Shown piece after piece: positions 35,698 to 48,223 of a DNA stretch of 64,000 bases (the first letter of the stretch is position 1; each line of letters opens with the position of its first letter). The stretch lies in assembly GCA_037952775.1 (NCBI GenBank), contig JBANAY010000003.1, positions 17,112,001 to 17,176,000 on the forward strand, given 5' to 3'. This stretch comes from Clonostachys chloroleuca (Eukaryota > Ascomycota > Sordariomycetes > Hypocreales > Bionectriaceae). Both the position numbers and the translations under genes were made by a program. Below the pieces are notes generated by a model that was given only the letters and a program-made list of their open reading frames with translations, was not told the DNA's origin and did no database searches.

Positions 35698-38600
35698 ATG
35701 CCCCGCCGAGTTCGCAAGAAACAGACCAAAAAGTCCAAGCCTGTAATATCTGCTGCGCCCCCAGCCGACGACGACGAGGAAGAGTCCGGCTGGTACGTTA
35801 TCAAAGATATCATAGACGAGAGGAGAGTGCGGGGCAAGGTTGAGTACTTGATAGACTGGGAAGATAATCCAGACACGGGGAAATCTTACGATCCCACCTG
35901 GGTAAGCTATCATGCTTTTACACGTGTGGGCGCATACGAAGTCGCTAACCACATCATCTTCTTAATCGGTAGGCAAAGAGCCGCGACGTCACCAAGGAAG
36001 CTAGGGATGAATGGCAGGAGAAGAAGAGAGCTAGAGCCAAAAAGCAGAAATCATCACCCTCCCGTCGACAATCTAAGGACGAAACACAAGACGTTGGGCC
36101 GGATCCTAGTCAATCCTTTCGGGGAGCAGAAGCTTCACAAGAATCAAATACTACACAATCGCAACTTGTAAGGAGCAGGTCGCCAACAGCTGATGAATCA
36201 GACCTCGAGCCTGTGCGAAAGAAAACGAAGCTTAATCACATCGTAAGCCCCTCGCCGTCGCTACCAAGCGCCTCGGTTGAGCCTGTCGAGCCTATTACCG
36301 CGACATCGTCAAAACCCGCTACCAAGAAGACTCTCTCAGTTGAGATTCAAGCAAGCCCAAGCTTCAATCCCGCCGAGTATCGACGCACTTACGGCGCCAG
36401 CCAAGCCACCGCTCTATCATCCCAACCAATCCCTGAATTAGACCCTCTTTCGCCACAACTGAGTTATCGTACTATACCGGACTCTGAAGACCCATCCAGC
36501 CTCACTGCTTCCCTCCCGAATGCGGATCCAGTCCAAGTTGTTGGCATAGAGATTGTTATTCCAGACTCGCAGGATCAAACCCAAGAGAGTAACTACACTC
36601 AGCGTCACGATAGCGCAAGCTTCCAGAAAAGTTCAAACGAAAATCTACCAAATGAGAATCGGAGTATAACCTCTTCTGACGCCAGTCGTGATATCCCATC
36701 GCATCAGCCCAATCAGCTTGAGGTACAGGACCACCATAGCCAAGATTCTCCTCAGTTTACCCCAGTGCCTCGGTCGGGTTACGCACCAAATCGCCTTGTA
36801 TCACAACAGATCGAAGAATCAGTGCAGCGTGAGGAACTGAGATCGACCATAGAAGATAGCGCTCGGGCAACCCCGTCCTTCTTGGGAAGACAGACACCTA
36901 GGTTCTTAGGCTCTTTAGACGCACCCAGCCCTCAGCCTCTTAAAGAACCAAGTGATCGGCTTTCGCAGGCTGCGCAAGCCCATCTCAACCCTTTTAGTAC
37001 ATATCTTAGCGGCCCCTCGCCTGAAGACAACGCTAGCGACTGTCTCTCAAGTGAGCTGGTTTGCGAAAGCGCGAACAGTGCCCTTGAGACAGCTAGACCA
37101 AAGGATACCGTTCGTAAGGAGCAGACCAGGCCCGTTGAAGAACGTCTTGAAGTCTCTCAAGAGCCTCAAAGCTCTACCTTGAATTGTGCCAAGGAGCCGA
37201 GCAAAGAGACGCCCAGCAATCAGGTTCCTCAAAGCTCTTCAGGGGATTGTGAAGAGGAGGAAGGGTCCCAATCTTTTCGGGAGACAAATTCCGGGAGGGT
37301 AGCTGGTAGTCCTATCAACCAAGTTTCCTCTCGTGATATCGAGAAAGCACCCGAACCCGCTTTCCAGGCAAGATCTGCGGACACTGATCCAAAGTTCCTG
37401 GACGAAGAGTTCAATCCTGCTGGTGCTGACGGTGGGCAAAGTGCTGAAGCAACTTCATCACCAAATCAGTCATTTCAAAAGGCCGATTTAACCGCTGATA
37501 CTTCACGGTTCGATAACAAAGAAGAGACTAGAACAGTAGTTGGGACAAACGAACAGCTTGAAGAATCGAGACCGCCACAGTCAGTACTACAAACACCACA
37601 GCCGTTACTCGACGCATCGCGGGCGTTCCCCGAGGGAAAAGAAACATTTCCTACTGCAGAGTCATTTGAGTCGCTAGAGACTACGCCAGAGCCATCCCCA
37701 GAACCGCCAGATAGAGGCTCTAAGGGAAGGAGATCTATTCCAGCCCCGTATTTGCTAGGTGAGGTAACAGAAGTAACCTCTAGCGCCAAAGAGTCTTCTC
37801 TTCAAAGAACAGAGCCACCGGAGACTCCACAAGCAGCACAACGAGCGGAAGAAGTTCACCCCGAGGCAGCACAAGAATCCCTACCACAGTTATCAGAAGA
37901 CGCCACTGAGGCCCTAGAGCCACATTTGGAGAGAACAGAACCATCTGAGGCGTACCGGCCACCACTTGAGCCAAAAGAGGTTCGGCCTGAGGTACCGGAG
38001 CTACTGCTCGAGGCAGAGGTATCACGACTACAGGCGGGAGAAGTATCATTTGATAGCATTTCGCCAGGTGGCAAAGAGACCGGATCTCAGCGGCTTCCAT
38101 CTGCAAGCCCTTCCGTTATATTTACGGGCGAACGGCTCACTGAATCGGGCCCGAATAGAGGAAGTCGTGAAAATTACAATTGTGGTTCCTTCGTAGAGCA
38201 AGGCGTCTCAGAAATCAGCAGTCGGGAGCGTATTGAGATTCAACAAGAAAATATCTTTCGGGAGGAATCACAGGAACCCCTGGATCCCACCGAACCAGAG
38301 TGCATTCCATTGGGTGATTCGGAAGGTTGCTCACAAGATCAGTTCACGGACAAGCAGGACGGTTCTGTTGAGTCACAGCAGACAAAGTCAGCTCAGGGAG
38401 GCACAATTGGGAAAGGCACTGAAAATCCTCATCCAGACCAGTCATCTTCTGACAATCACCATACGCTCTCTGGATCCCTGGACGCCTCAGCACGTTCCTC
38501 AAAAAGTGGGTCCAGGGCCATTGGACAAAGTGGCGCGCCAACCAACAGCGTCTCAGACCAAACTATACCTCGGGAACACCGATCTCGTCTGGGTGGCTCT

Positions 38601-41316
38601 TTGCGCCAATCTGCAAGCGATATTGTGCAAGAGATATTAGACTCCTGGGGCAGGGAAAATCACCATTTTTCATCCACAGAGATGTTTCCCACAGCCTCCA
38701 CGTCCTCGGACAATCACGAGGTTTCGGCGATCACTGAGTTACAGAACCTCTGGGACTCTGATGATGAAGTGGTCGCAGAACCTCAGCAGGCAGAGTCGAT
38801 GGTAGAAGCTGGCCCATCGCTATCGCTGGGATTGGCTTCGAGCGGAGCATCAGAGGCCCGTGGCGACTTATCGAACCCAGGTGTCTCGTCAGAGTTCCTC
38901 TCCCAAGCTCCTCCGTGGACATCAGCGCCGACTGAGCTTCCTCATATTGGGGGAGAGCTAGCCTCTTCAACAGAGATACCACAAAGATCGGCCACAGATT
39001 CGATGCGCGACATCATCAACCAAGCATATGGTGGCTCTGAGCCCATTACTATGGCTCTTATGCCCCCGCAAGCTCAGGATGTCGAGCCTGTCACTGTTTC
39101 CCCTGCTGATATCAGCAGACCGACAGAGGCTGAAAAGATTGTACTTCCCGTCATCCCTATATCGGGAAACGAAGCTTTTGGTTCCCTTCCAGGTGTGAGT
39201 TCCAGCAATTCTATATCGATGGCACAGCTCCCGCAAACCGATGCCGAGCAAGCTTCATCTTCATCGCCAGCGTTGGCTCAAAACGCGCTTCAAATTAACT
39301 ACGTCGTCACGATCCCCTTCCAATCAAGCATCCGTTCTTTATATGATGAGGTCCTTCTCAAATCCAGAAAAGACATCACCGAATTTGGCTCCAAGTTTAC
39401 ACAGGACACTTTTACCGAACCGGACAAGTATCTGGTTGAAAAGATTGATACGTTATTTAGCGACCTTCAAAACATTTGCGACTACCCCCAGGACATTATT
39501 GGTCCCTTGGTGAAGGACATGCCTGCAGAAGACAAAGTCAAGTATTCATTGGATGCGAATTCAAAGCTGAACTTCATCTACGAGCTTTTTCTGCGTACCA
39601 AAACAGATACCCAGGCGCTCATTGTCGCGCGCTCACCTAATATCCTCCGCATGCTCTGTGATCTTGCAGACTATCTGGAGTTAGAATGTATCTGCGATGC
39701 TCTCGAATATAAGTCCAAAAATGAGTTCAAGGATTCAGCTGTCCGACTTACTCTTGTCCCCTCTGAAAGTACTATCGACGCTTTTGAGTACGATGTGGTT
39801 CTGGGCTATGACAATTCCTTCCAGGATTCGCCCATCTCGCAGGCGCTCGCATGGGACAACCGAGGCAAAGCCAAGCCCTTGGTTCTCAGGCTGGCAACAG
39901 CCTACTCAATCGAGCATCTGTCACTAGAAATCTCGGATACTGATGGCAATCTAGAGCGGCGGAACGCTCTTTTGTATGCTATTGTCCAAATCAGAGATAC
40001 CTTCAGAGACCCCCCACGGCTTATGGAGCCTCACAAGGTCGCCGCGATATTTTCCGACTTTTTAAATGATGACACGCAGGCCATTCTTTGGGAGCCAGTT
40101 ACCATTCCCCCACATGCACTCGACGCATTCACTAACTCCCAAGAAATGGGACAGATGTCCTTGGAGGGGTATTTGGACCAAGACAATGGTCGCAAACACA
40201 GGCTTGTGAGACAGAAATTCTGCACTGGTTTTCGTTCTTCTGACTAATAACAATATAGGACGACGACGAGGACCCTGACACTAAAAGACAAAGAATAAAC
40301 TCAACAAGCGGCCCCTCGCGTGTTGTATTAGATATTCCACCCCTGAGCGATCAAGTCAGGGATTTACTTGAAAGCGTGGAGTTCACTGCTGTTGGCAGGA
40401 CCACTGTTGACGACCAAATCACAATATCGTTAGATGTAATGGAGAAGATTGCTGAGAAGGTTCGGTAGCGCTACTCTAATCGTCATCTTCATTTGGCTAA
40501 CTCTAGTAGGTGGCTGAGGCTGGCCGTGTTGTGGAGATGAACAACCGCGAATCACAATATAAAGATGTCATATCTGGACTGGAGAAGCAAGTCAAGGAGT
40601 TTCAAAGAACCAACGATAGGGCTTACGAGTCTCACCGGGCGGCTCTTCAAGACCGCACTAAATTTGAGACTGACGCGCACAAGGCAGAGGCTGCGCTACA
40701 AGCGAATAAAGAAGCTTCTCAAGCAACAGATGATAAAAATCGACAGAAAATAGCACAGTTGGAGGAAGCTGTTGCCCGTCTCATGAAGGAGTCACCTGCA
40801 GGAGAGAACGAGAAGCTGATTCAGGAGACCAATGCCAAGGTGCAGGTTCTTGAGAAACGCCTAGAAACTTCGCATAAGAATGAAGAATATGTTCGACAAC
40901 TCTACCAGGATGCAACGGCCTCGACGTCCGCCCTGAGAGCGGAAAACCAGACATTGAAGGAGGCCAGTGAAGATTTAAAGAAGAAAGCCTCGGACAATCT
41001 GAGAAGTATTCATGAGATCAACAGCAACAACGCGGCTCGAGAGTATCTACGCCAGATATCTGACCTACAAACCCGTCTTAAAGATAGGGAGATGGAGTTG
41101 GACCGCGCGCGTGAAGAACTACGCCAGTTGAAAAACGGACGACGCGAGACCCGACAGGTCAGCGTTCCGCGAAGTCCACGTATGGGCATGATGAGCCCGC
41201 GCCCCGGGCGGACGGCATTTGGAGCATCAAGTAGAGCTGGAAGCCCAGTGCCAGCATATGATAATGCCACAGGAGTGCAGCCTGGCAATGGACGGTTCTC
41301 TCACCTTCGCGACTAA
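35698..41316 (+). CDS. CDP-2-like chromodomain protein with HDA2/3-type domain and C-terminal coiled coil
   Basis: Four exons (35698..35901, 35973..40205, 40259..40459, 40510..41316) encode 1814 residues. An N-terminal chromodomain (about residues 31-85) has GWYVIKDIIDER, YLIDWEDN and DPTW, with aromatic cage residues visible. About 1100 residues of disordered, Glu/Ser/Pro-rich sequence follow. From about residue 1175 to 1400 there is a globular region (NYVVTIPFQSSIRSLYDEVL ... YPQDIIGPLVKDM ... LNFIYELFLRTKTD ... LECICDAL) that resembles the HDA1-complex subunit 2/3 domain. The last 270 residues are mostly coiled coil. In Neurospora, CDP-2 joins HDA-1, HP1 and CHAP in the HCHC heterochromatin deacetylase complex. 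The match is by architecture. The last donor, GTTCGG, is weak but its frame closes. Confidence 0.82.
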
Positions 41317-41709
41317 ACAACCCGACATGTAATATCTCGATTTGATCTTGTTCGTAGGCAGATCATTGCCAAACATGATAGTTTCCTGCTGCACGTACAT
41401 AGATTAATCCGCAGAGCAGGGTGGGATACGGTAGATGAGGGAGCCTGTGGTGTGAGCTTTAACCCTGAGTTTATAGAGAACTGGGGATCGATATACCCGA
41501 ATTGATTGTAAATTTGACACAAGGATGGGGGGCACACGTCAGACGGAGAATGATGATGGAAATGCAAGCTAATATAACAGTATGAAATTGAACAACCGCC
41601 TCAGCCGGCATCTCGCATCGTACCACGCGCTCAGCTTTCCCACTCCTCTAAATATAAAAATTACAGTAGTCCCGGTAGGAACAGCAACTGCTTTGTAGCC
41701 CTTTTCTCT
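41317..41709. other. Convergent 3' spacer between the CDP-2-like gene and COX6
   Basis: About 390 bp of shared 3' untranslated sequence, AT-rich near 41560-41680. No gene seen. Confidence 0.5.
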
Positions 41710-42634
41710 TTACTGTGACTCGGGGTACAGATCCTCCTTCAGCGGGATACCGAGCTCCTCTCGCAGGGGCTTGAGGTCCTCGAGGTACTGCTCGTACTGG
41801 CCCTTGTTCTCGACCTTGGACTTGATGCCTAAAGAGTTGTCTCGAGTTAGCAGTCTGTTCCAGGGTGACATGGCACATTTCCCTTCATTCATATGTCCTC
41901 CCTCTTTCCCGTCCGTCCGTCCGTGGACCCGGTAGAGCAGTGGGCCCATACGGCGGGACTGGCAGCAACGTACCCTCAAAAATTCGGACAGCGGTAGCGA
42001 AGTCGTTTACCCTTCTGGCGGCCTTGAGAGCTGCGGCGACGACGGCGGGTGAAGGGACGAGATCGTAGGCGAAGGCGTTGTTGAGGTTGCGCTAAAGTGG
42101 GAAGCGATCAGCCGGATGCAAACAATAGCCGAGATTTGAGAAGCTGCGTGTTCCGCACATACCTGCAACTCGAAAACATCCTGGACGCTGTCAAACTCCT
42201 TCTCGAACCTGCAGCAAGCATCGGTATTAGCAATTGAGTGCGATGCATTGCGTTGTTGGGGCGCCGGCGAGGGCAATTGGGTCGGTCGGGGGGATATCGC
42301 GTGGTTGAGCCGTTGAGTGGTTTCACGCCACTCCAAAAAATCCAGCGACCGACGACGATGCACGCATTCATTTGCTCGACCAATTCGTCCCAGTGAATCC
42401 GACATGCCGTGTTGCCCCAATTGCCCTCGACAAACGGTTCCCGGAAGCGGCTGCTCACCTGGCAGTGAACTCCTCGAAGGTCTCCTCGTGGCCGGATCGG
42501 CGAGGGACGGTGGTGCTGAAGCTCATGACGGCGGAGCGGGCCACGAGAGGAGCAGGGCGGGTGGCGACGCTGGCGCGGGCGACGGTCATGGAGGCGCTGC
42601 GAGCAGCAGCACGGAGGAGGACGGCGGACTGCAT
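41710..42634 (-). CDS. COX6: Cytochrome c oxidase subunit 6 (mammalian Va type), mitochondrial
   Basis: Four exons, complement(41710..41828, 41974..42091, 42163..42208, 42459..42634), encode 152 residues. The first 45 or so residues are rich in Arg, Ala and Ser with no acid, a typical mitochondrial presequence. The mature part begins near GHEETFEEFTARFEKEF. It continues through RNLNNAFAYDLVPSP and RRVNDFATAVRIFEGIKSKV, and ends ELGIPLKEDLYPESQ, the helical pattern of the Cox6/COX5A family. This nuclear-encoded subunit sits on the matrix side of complex IV. All introns are GT-AG and in frame; the first is the longest at 250 nt. Identity is clear. Confidence 0.95.
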
Positions 42635-44904
42635 GACGGGAGGTTGTTTTGTGGTTGATGTCGAGAGAGAGAATTGAGTGGCGAGGGGTGGAGTGGTTCC
42701 GGAGGGAGTGTTATGAGCGAACTAGCGGTTGGGTATTTTTTTCGCTCTTCGTTGGATTCCGGATGATGTGGTAGCAGATGGTTCGATTGCAGCGAGCGGA
42801 ATGGGTCACTTTTGCAGGGCTGCAGCGTGACTAATCGGGAATTTGCAGCTGTGATTGGCGGGAACAGTGCGGTTCCGACAGGTCTCTGGTGGTTTTTGGG
42901 CACCTCCAGCACGGTGTGGCTGCCCCCACCACGACTGGGCAGCCTGTTCCGTCGTGCTGACCTTTATGGGGAGCTTTCATTTAGGGGTGCTCCAATTCGT
43001 CCTCATGGGCTGTCGGGAGCAACCGTAGGAGGAAGCGACATGACGGCGCTGTGATGAGGCATTCCAGTCAGGCCATGGCTGCAGCACCCATTTGTGGTCA
43101 ATTGGGTTGCCGATCTATCGCGAGTCTGCCTCGAAGGGGAACGCCTGGTCCCTTTGGGGTGAATTCTTCTTTTCCTTTGCAGGCTGACCGTCAATGGTTT
43201 ACTGAGGCGGCGTGGACAGGTATTTGAGCCGCTGGGAGGGATCGGTTTAGACCGGGTGCTCTCCAGGGTCAGCGACCACCCACTCAACGCATCCCGCACC
43301 TGATCAATGGCTGACGCCTAGCAAGTCCTGAATATAGGGAATAGGCTCAATTCAATGTCGTGGCACATCGTATTTAACGATCCGTCCACTTCGCTCGCAG
43401 CCTTGGATACGACAAGTTCGTGACAAGGCGCGAACCCTGTCAAAAGTCCCAAAGCCTTATGACATGGGCTGGTGGTATACTTTTGGCTTCGAACGAAAGT
43501 ATAAACGCAGGCTAGCAGGCTAGCATATGGGAACAATACACCATGATGAGGAGGAGATGGTACCAATTGATAAATAGGCAATTATCATTACCAAGATCTG
43601 GGGACGATCGCTAATGGCAGCGACGCTACATTTCACTGCTAATTGGTAGCACCCATAATGCCCACGTTTCCAATCCCTGAGGGCTGTTGTTGTATTGCAT
43701 CTCCTATAGGTGCTACAGTCTTAACATGACCTCGCACAGCTGTTGGCGCGGATAGACTTTGGGACCCTCGAAAAGATCGGGGTAGGAAAGTCAACTACCC
43801 CCGAAAGCCTCAAGGCTGCCGAGGCACCAGGCATGAACGGGCAATTACTCCTGCTGCACAAGAGCAGGTCAATTGGCAGGCGAACAAGGGACGGACATTA
43901 ATAATTAGAATCTGGGCAAAGGTCACGTTTTGTCTCGGCGGGACCCGATCACAGAGCACTCCAGGTAGGGGATGGCCTTCTGGGTTGCCCGGCGGGTTGG
44001 ACCAATACAACGCTGTTTATTGTTGCACTGCTCGCAGTTGGGGCTGATCCAGCACATCACATGCTAAATGGGCCGCCTACCTTACGTACGTCTACTGGTC
44101 GGGAGACTCGGTCGGGCCTTGCCAAGGCCCCTTTTGCAGGCAAATCACCACCCAGCGATCGATTTCTCGCTCCAAGTATCCAGTACTTGTCCCCTGACCA
44201 GTGACGCTATCCCGCAGCGGACATGGCGCAGTCTGACTTACACTGCCCGCCCTACCTAGGACACCAGGTGCGGAGGATCGGTTGCATCGGTTCCTCGCTT
44301 TCAATTGACCTGCAGCAATTGCGCCCCATGATCTGGCTGGAGTCCGCCGCTCCCGCAGGCCGTCACATTGAATGCATCGGGCGTATACGTCAATGCCTAA
44401 CATCTGCATGATGAAAGGTTCGCCGGGTCTATGTGCCCTCCGACTCTGATGATGGCCACATTAAGGGGGGCTGCTAGGCCAGTTCTAGACTAGCGGGGCA
44501 CTTCTGAAAAGTATCCTGTACCTCAAAATGAGCTCGTGGAGTCCGTCCGTCGCGGCAGGACCGCGGTTTTGCTGGGCGTGCGAAATTTCCCCTTTTTGAC
44601 GGCAATCTGTCTCTTGCCCTTACATACTTTGTTTCCCTCTTCTTACCGCAAACTTCTCTTTAACTTTTCTTTCCTAACACAAAAAGGTTCCGGCGCAAGT
44701 CAACCCGCGGCGCCCCGTCTTGCGCTCGCTTCTCTTCTCGTCATTCCTTCAATCCTGCTTCTTTGTTTCTTACAACCTTAGTTGTACACGTCGTCTGCAA
44801 GCCCTCGGCGCGCGATTCTGTTGCAATCGTGTTCAGATCCCTCTTCGGTACATACACCATCGTAACCTATCTGACAAGAATCCAACCCGATTGTCTCGCC
44901 CATC
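42635..44904. other. 2.3-kb divergent spacer between COX6 and the elongase
   Basis: Both neighbouring promoters lie here. A pyrimidine-rich leader is visible at about 44610-44780, just before the elongase. No frame shows a conserved motif. No tRNA was recognised. Confidence 0.45.
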
Positions 44905-46140
44905 ATGTCGACTTCCCCAACGCTCTTTGAGCAGATTCCTCTGCCGACCCTCGATCGCCCATTTGGCATCCACCTGTGGTCCCTCTTCGACAAGTTCTGC
45001 TGGACGCCTCTCCTGGGCTACTCGGCCGATGAGTTCAAGTTTGTGCCTTTCGAGACACCTATGTCCACTCTCAAGTCGACCTCAATCTTCATTGTCGTCT
45101 ACTATGCCATCATCTTCGGCGGCCGAGAGGCGATGCGCAACCGCGAGCCCTTTAAACTCAAGACTCTCTTTTTAATTCACAATTTTGTGCTTACGGCCGT
45201 CAGTGCCATTCTTCTTGCTCTCTATTTCGAGGAACTTCTTCCCACCGTTGTTCGCGGGGGCATCTTCCACGCCATCTGCCACCACGATGGCGGCTGGACC
45301 CAGCACCTCGTTGTCCTGTACTATGTAGGTTTCCTATCCCGAACGAGCCAACCAAAACCTCACTGTCCAGTTACTAACCTTGCGTTTCCAGCTTACCTAC
45401 CTGACCAAGTATCTTGAGCTGCTCGACACTGTCTTCCTCTTCCTCAAGAAGAAGCCTCTCAGTATGTTCTCCTTCCCAACACATTTATTTTGTGACTTGA
45501 GGTCTAACGAGTTCCATTATAACAGCCTTCCTCCACTGCTACCACCATGGCGCTACCGCTCTTCTCTGCTACACCCAGCTCATCGGCTCGACTGCTGTCT
45601 CTTGGGTTCCCATCACTCTCAACCTTGGGGTTCACGTTGTCATGTACTGGTACTACTTCCAGAGCGCCCGTGGTATCCGTATCTGGTGGAAGGAGTGGGT
45701 TACCCGCTTCCAGATCATCCAGTTCATCATTGATCTTGGTAAGATTTCCCGCGGACACCCAATTATTGGTCAGCCAGGCTCAAGACTAACCTATTCTGAT
45801 AGGCTTTGTTTACTTCGCCTCGTACACTTACTTCTCGTCCACCTACTTCCCCTGGATGCCCAATGCTGGCAAGTGCGCTGGTGAGGAGTTCGCCGCTTTT
45901 GCTGGAATCGCAATTCTCAGCTCCTACTTGGTCCTGTTCATCTCCTTCTATCTCGCGACTTACAAGAAGAACCCCACCAAGACTACCCGTGCGTCTCTGC
46001 GCCGCATGAGCCAGGCTCCTCTTCCCGACCCTCTGCACGTCGCCGAGGCTGTCAGCGGAAAGGCAAATGGCAAGACCACTGGTGCCAAGCCCAACGGTAG
46101 CAAGACGAACGGTGCCACCACCCGCTCCCGCAAGGCCTAA
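44905..46140 (+). CDS. Fatty acid elongase (ELO family, 3-ketoacyl-CoA synthase)
   Basis: Four exons (44905..45324, 45392..45461, 45526..45738, 45803..46140) encode 346 residues. The ELO hallmark HCYHH (HxxHH) falls at about residues 167-171, preceded by [30 protein letters not shown] and [10 protein letters not shown] are further conserved helices. Six or seven hydrophobic segments fit an endoplasmic reticulum membrane protein. It condenses malonyl-CoA with long acyl-CoA in very-long-chain fatty acid synthesis. The C-terminus is basic and low in complexity (repeated GKT/SKTNG, ending SRKA), in line with ER retention by dibasic signals. The ELO family is certain; whether it corresponds to yeast Elo2 or Elo3 is not settled. 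Confidence 0.94.
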
Positions 46141-48223
46141 GCACCACATAGTGTCCGACGGTTCCATTATTGATACATTCCGAAAGGACAAGTGACTCTC
46201 GTCAATATCAAATACGGGCGTTTCGAAGTGTACAAAAATCTCGAGGTGACTGGGAAAGTATGCGTATTTATCAAATGAAATTTTGGAGACGGATTTTCCA
46301 GGAGAATAGTTTTGGGGCTTATTTCTGTCGGACGAAACCAACATACAAACAAGAGGTGGGGGGCACATCTCTTGACTTACTCATGATAATGGGAGTGCGA
46401 ACTTAATGTCTACATCTTGTTGCATCAGGCGAACTGGGGGATGGCACAGGTCTGGGTTTGATTCTTCAAAGACAGGGAAAAAGGAATGGAACATAAGGCT
46501 CTTGTATCTGCGGGAGAGGTTCAGTAGCCTATCGGCTCCCTTAATAGTTCTCAGTGCTTGCTGTATATACAGATGCACCTCGAGGATGTGTTTGGACGAA
46601 GAACCGGGCAAAGTGGTGCTCTTAATCAGTTCTGGATCTGGTGTAAAATATGTTTAGTTGTTATGATTTATTCTGGAGCTACGTATTCAATTTGGTTCAA
46701 TAATGAGGGCTGTTACCCACACCAGCTATATCTGAAACAGGTCTTGAATTCTAGCGTGGAACGTGGATCAGGGTATCCAGCCAACGCAAAAGGGTCTTGA
46801 AAACCAGTCTGGGAAAGGTCTCGCAACACGAGCACAACTTCGCTACAGGGGAAAAGCCGATAGAGGCGAGATGAGAGGGCATAATGGTGGCCAAGAAATT
46901 CCTACAGTCGATCTTTAACCACCTCCATGCTTTCCAGCAGAGCCAATGTAACCAATCCGCGGAGAAGGATCTCTTGGTGGTAAGGGTACCGGCAAACCTG
47001 GGGGATCGCCAAGGCGTCATCATCCAGGAGAGTGGCCGGATACCTTGTCCCAATATATAGGATCACAAAATAGGTAGCTGGATACACTTCTCAGATAGAG
47101 TGCCCCCGTTCGTCTATAAATACAGAAAAGTGTGACTATTCTAGGTCATTATTATTCCTATATCTCATTCTAGTCCGGCCGGTTGCGACTCCAGTTCGCC
47201 CACGATCCCTCACGTCACCAACCATTGGTGATCCCTGAGGGCTGCAGGCGAAGACCGAACGAATGGGTGTTGGTGGTGATCACCAGTGGGCCTGGGCCTC
47301 CGAAACAGTGAGATGATTGACTGGATCACACGCGTCTGGCACATTTTCACTTGAACAATTAAAATTCATCAGGTTGTTTGAGCAGTGGGCTTGCTCTGGC
47401 CAACAGGCCGCCCCTGCATATCTCTGTGTAAGCGCTCGTGGGATTAAATCACACCCAAAGGTTCTGGCGTTGGGTAGAACGGCCCCCATATTATTGCCCA
47501 GGAATAACCAGGCTAGTGATAGAGCTTACATATGTCCTGGAGGAGAACACGGGTGTCGGAGGTGCGAATCGTCGCTGTACTCTAGTAATTGAGGGTGCCG
47601 AGGTCCAGAGGACATTGTACAGGTAATTTAGAGAGTCTCCAACGTTTTTCCTCTGCGCGAGTTTCAGCGCCGATGCCAGCGGATTCGGCTGCCTTTACGG
47701 AGTGGTATTTATATCGCAATATGCCTCTACAGGCTGCGAAACGCGGGCCTAAAGTTCTAGCGGGCGGGCTCGTTGGCTGGCGCGCTCTTGTAGTCCGGGG
47801 TTCAATCGGCTCGCGAAGCAGCCAGTCAATGATTTCTGGGCAATACCTACCTTAGGTACCTGGAGCTAGCTCCGTAGGCCACTGGAACCCCGGTCAGGAT
47901 GGATTTTGGGCGCTCACGAGCATGATATGAACGGCAACGGCAGCTGCCCTACCTGTGGCATGGCGCCCGCCTAACCTGACGGCCAAGTGGATTGATTGGT
48001 GGCACCCTGCAGCTGCCCGTAGTAGAGGGGAAGCAACGACTCCCGACAGACATTAATTACCACCTCCCATCCCATCAGCTGCTGCTGCTCGCGGGCTTTG
48101 GCCGGCGTCATCTCTGTGTTTCTCTCTCCCTTGTCTTAATATCTAATCCTACCTATCCTCCCCTTCTCTCTTCCTCCCCGATCCAGACTTGTGACAGCGT
48201 ACCCCACCCCACCAGCAACCATC
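46141..48223. other. 2.1-kb spacer between the elongase and the F-box gene
   Basis: No complete gene. The minus-strand frames at 46751-47087 overlap each other and have no recognised domain. A GGTTCAATC-like tract near 47807 is not part of a foldable tRNA. The last 200 bp before 48224 are rich in C and T, like a leader. Confidence 0.45.

Noticed and set aside
46751..47087. Overlapping minus-strand frames with some protein-like composition
   Set aside because: Two frames overlap, neither has a recognisable domain, and no splice pattern joins them to anything.
47760..47830. tRNA-like B-box (GGGGTTCAATCGG)
   Set aside because: The flanking bases do not form a T stem, and no A-box, anticodon arm or acceptor stem can be folded around it.
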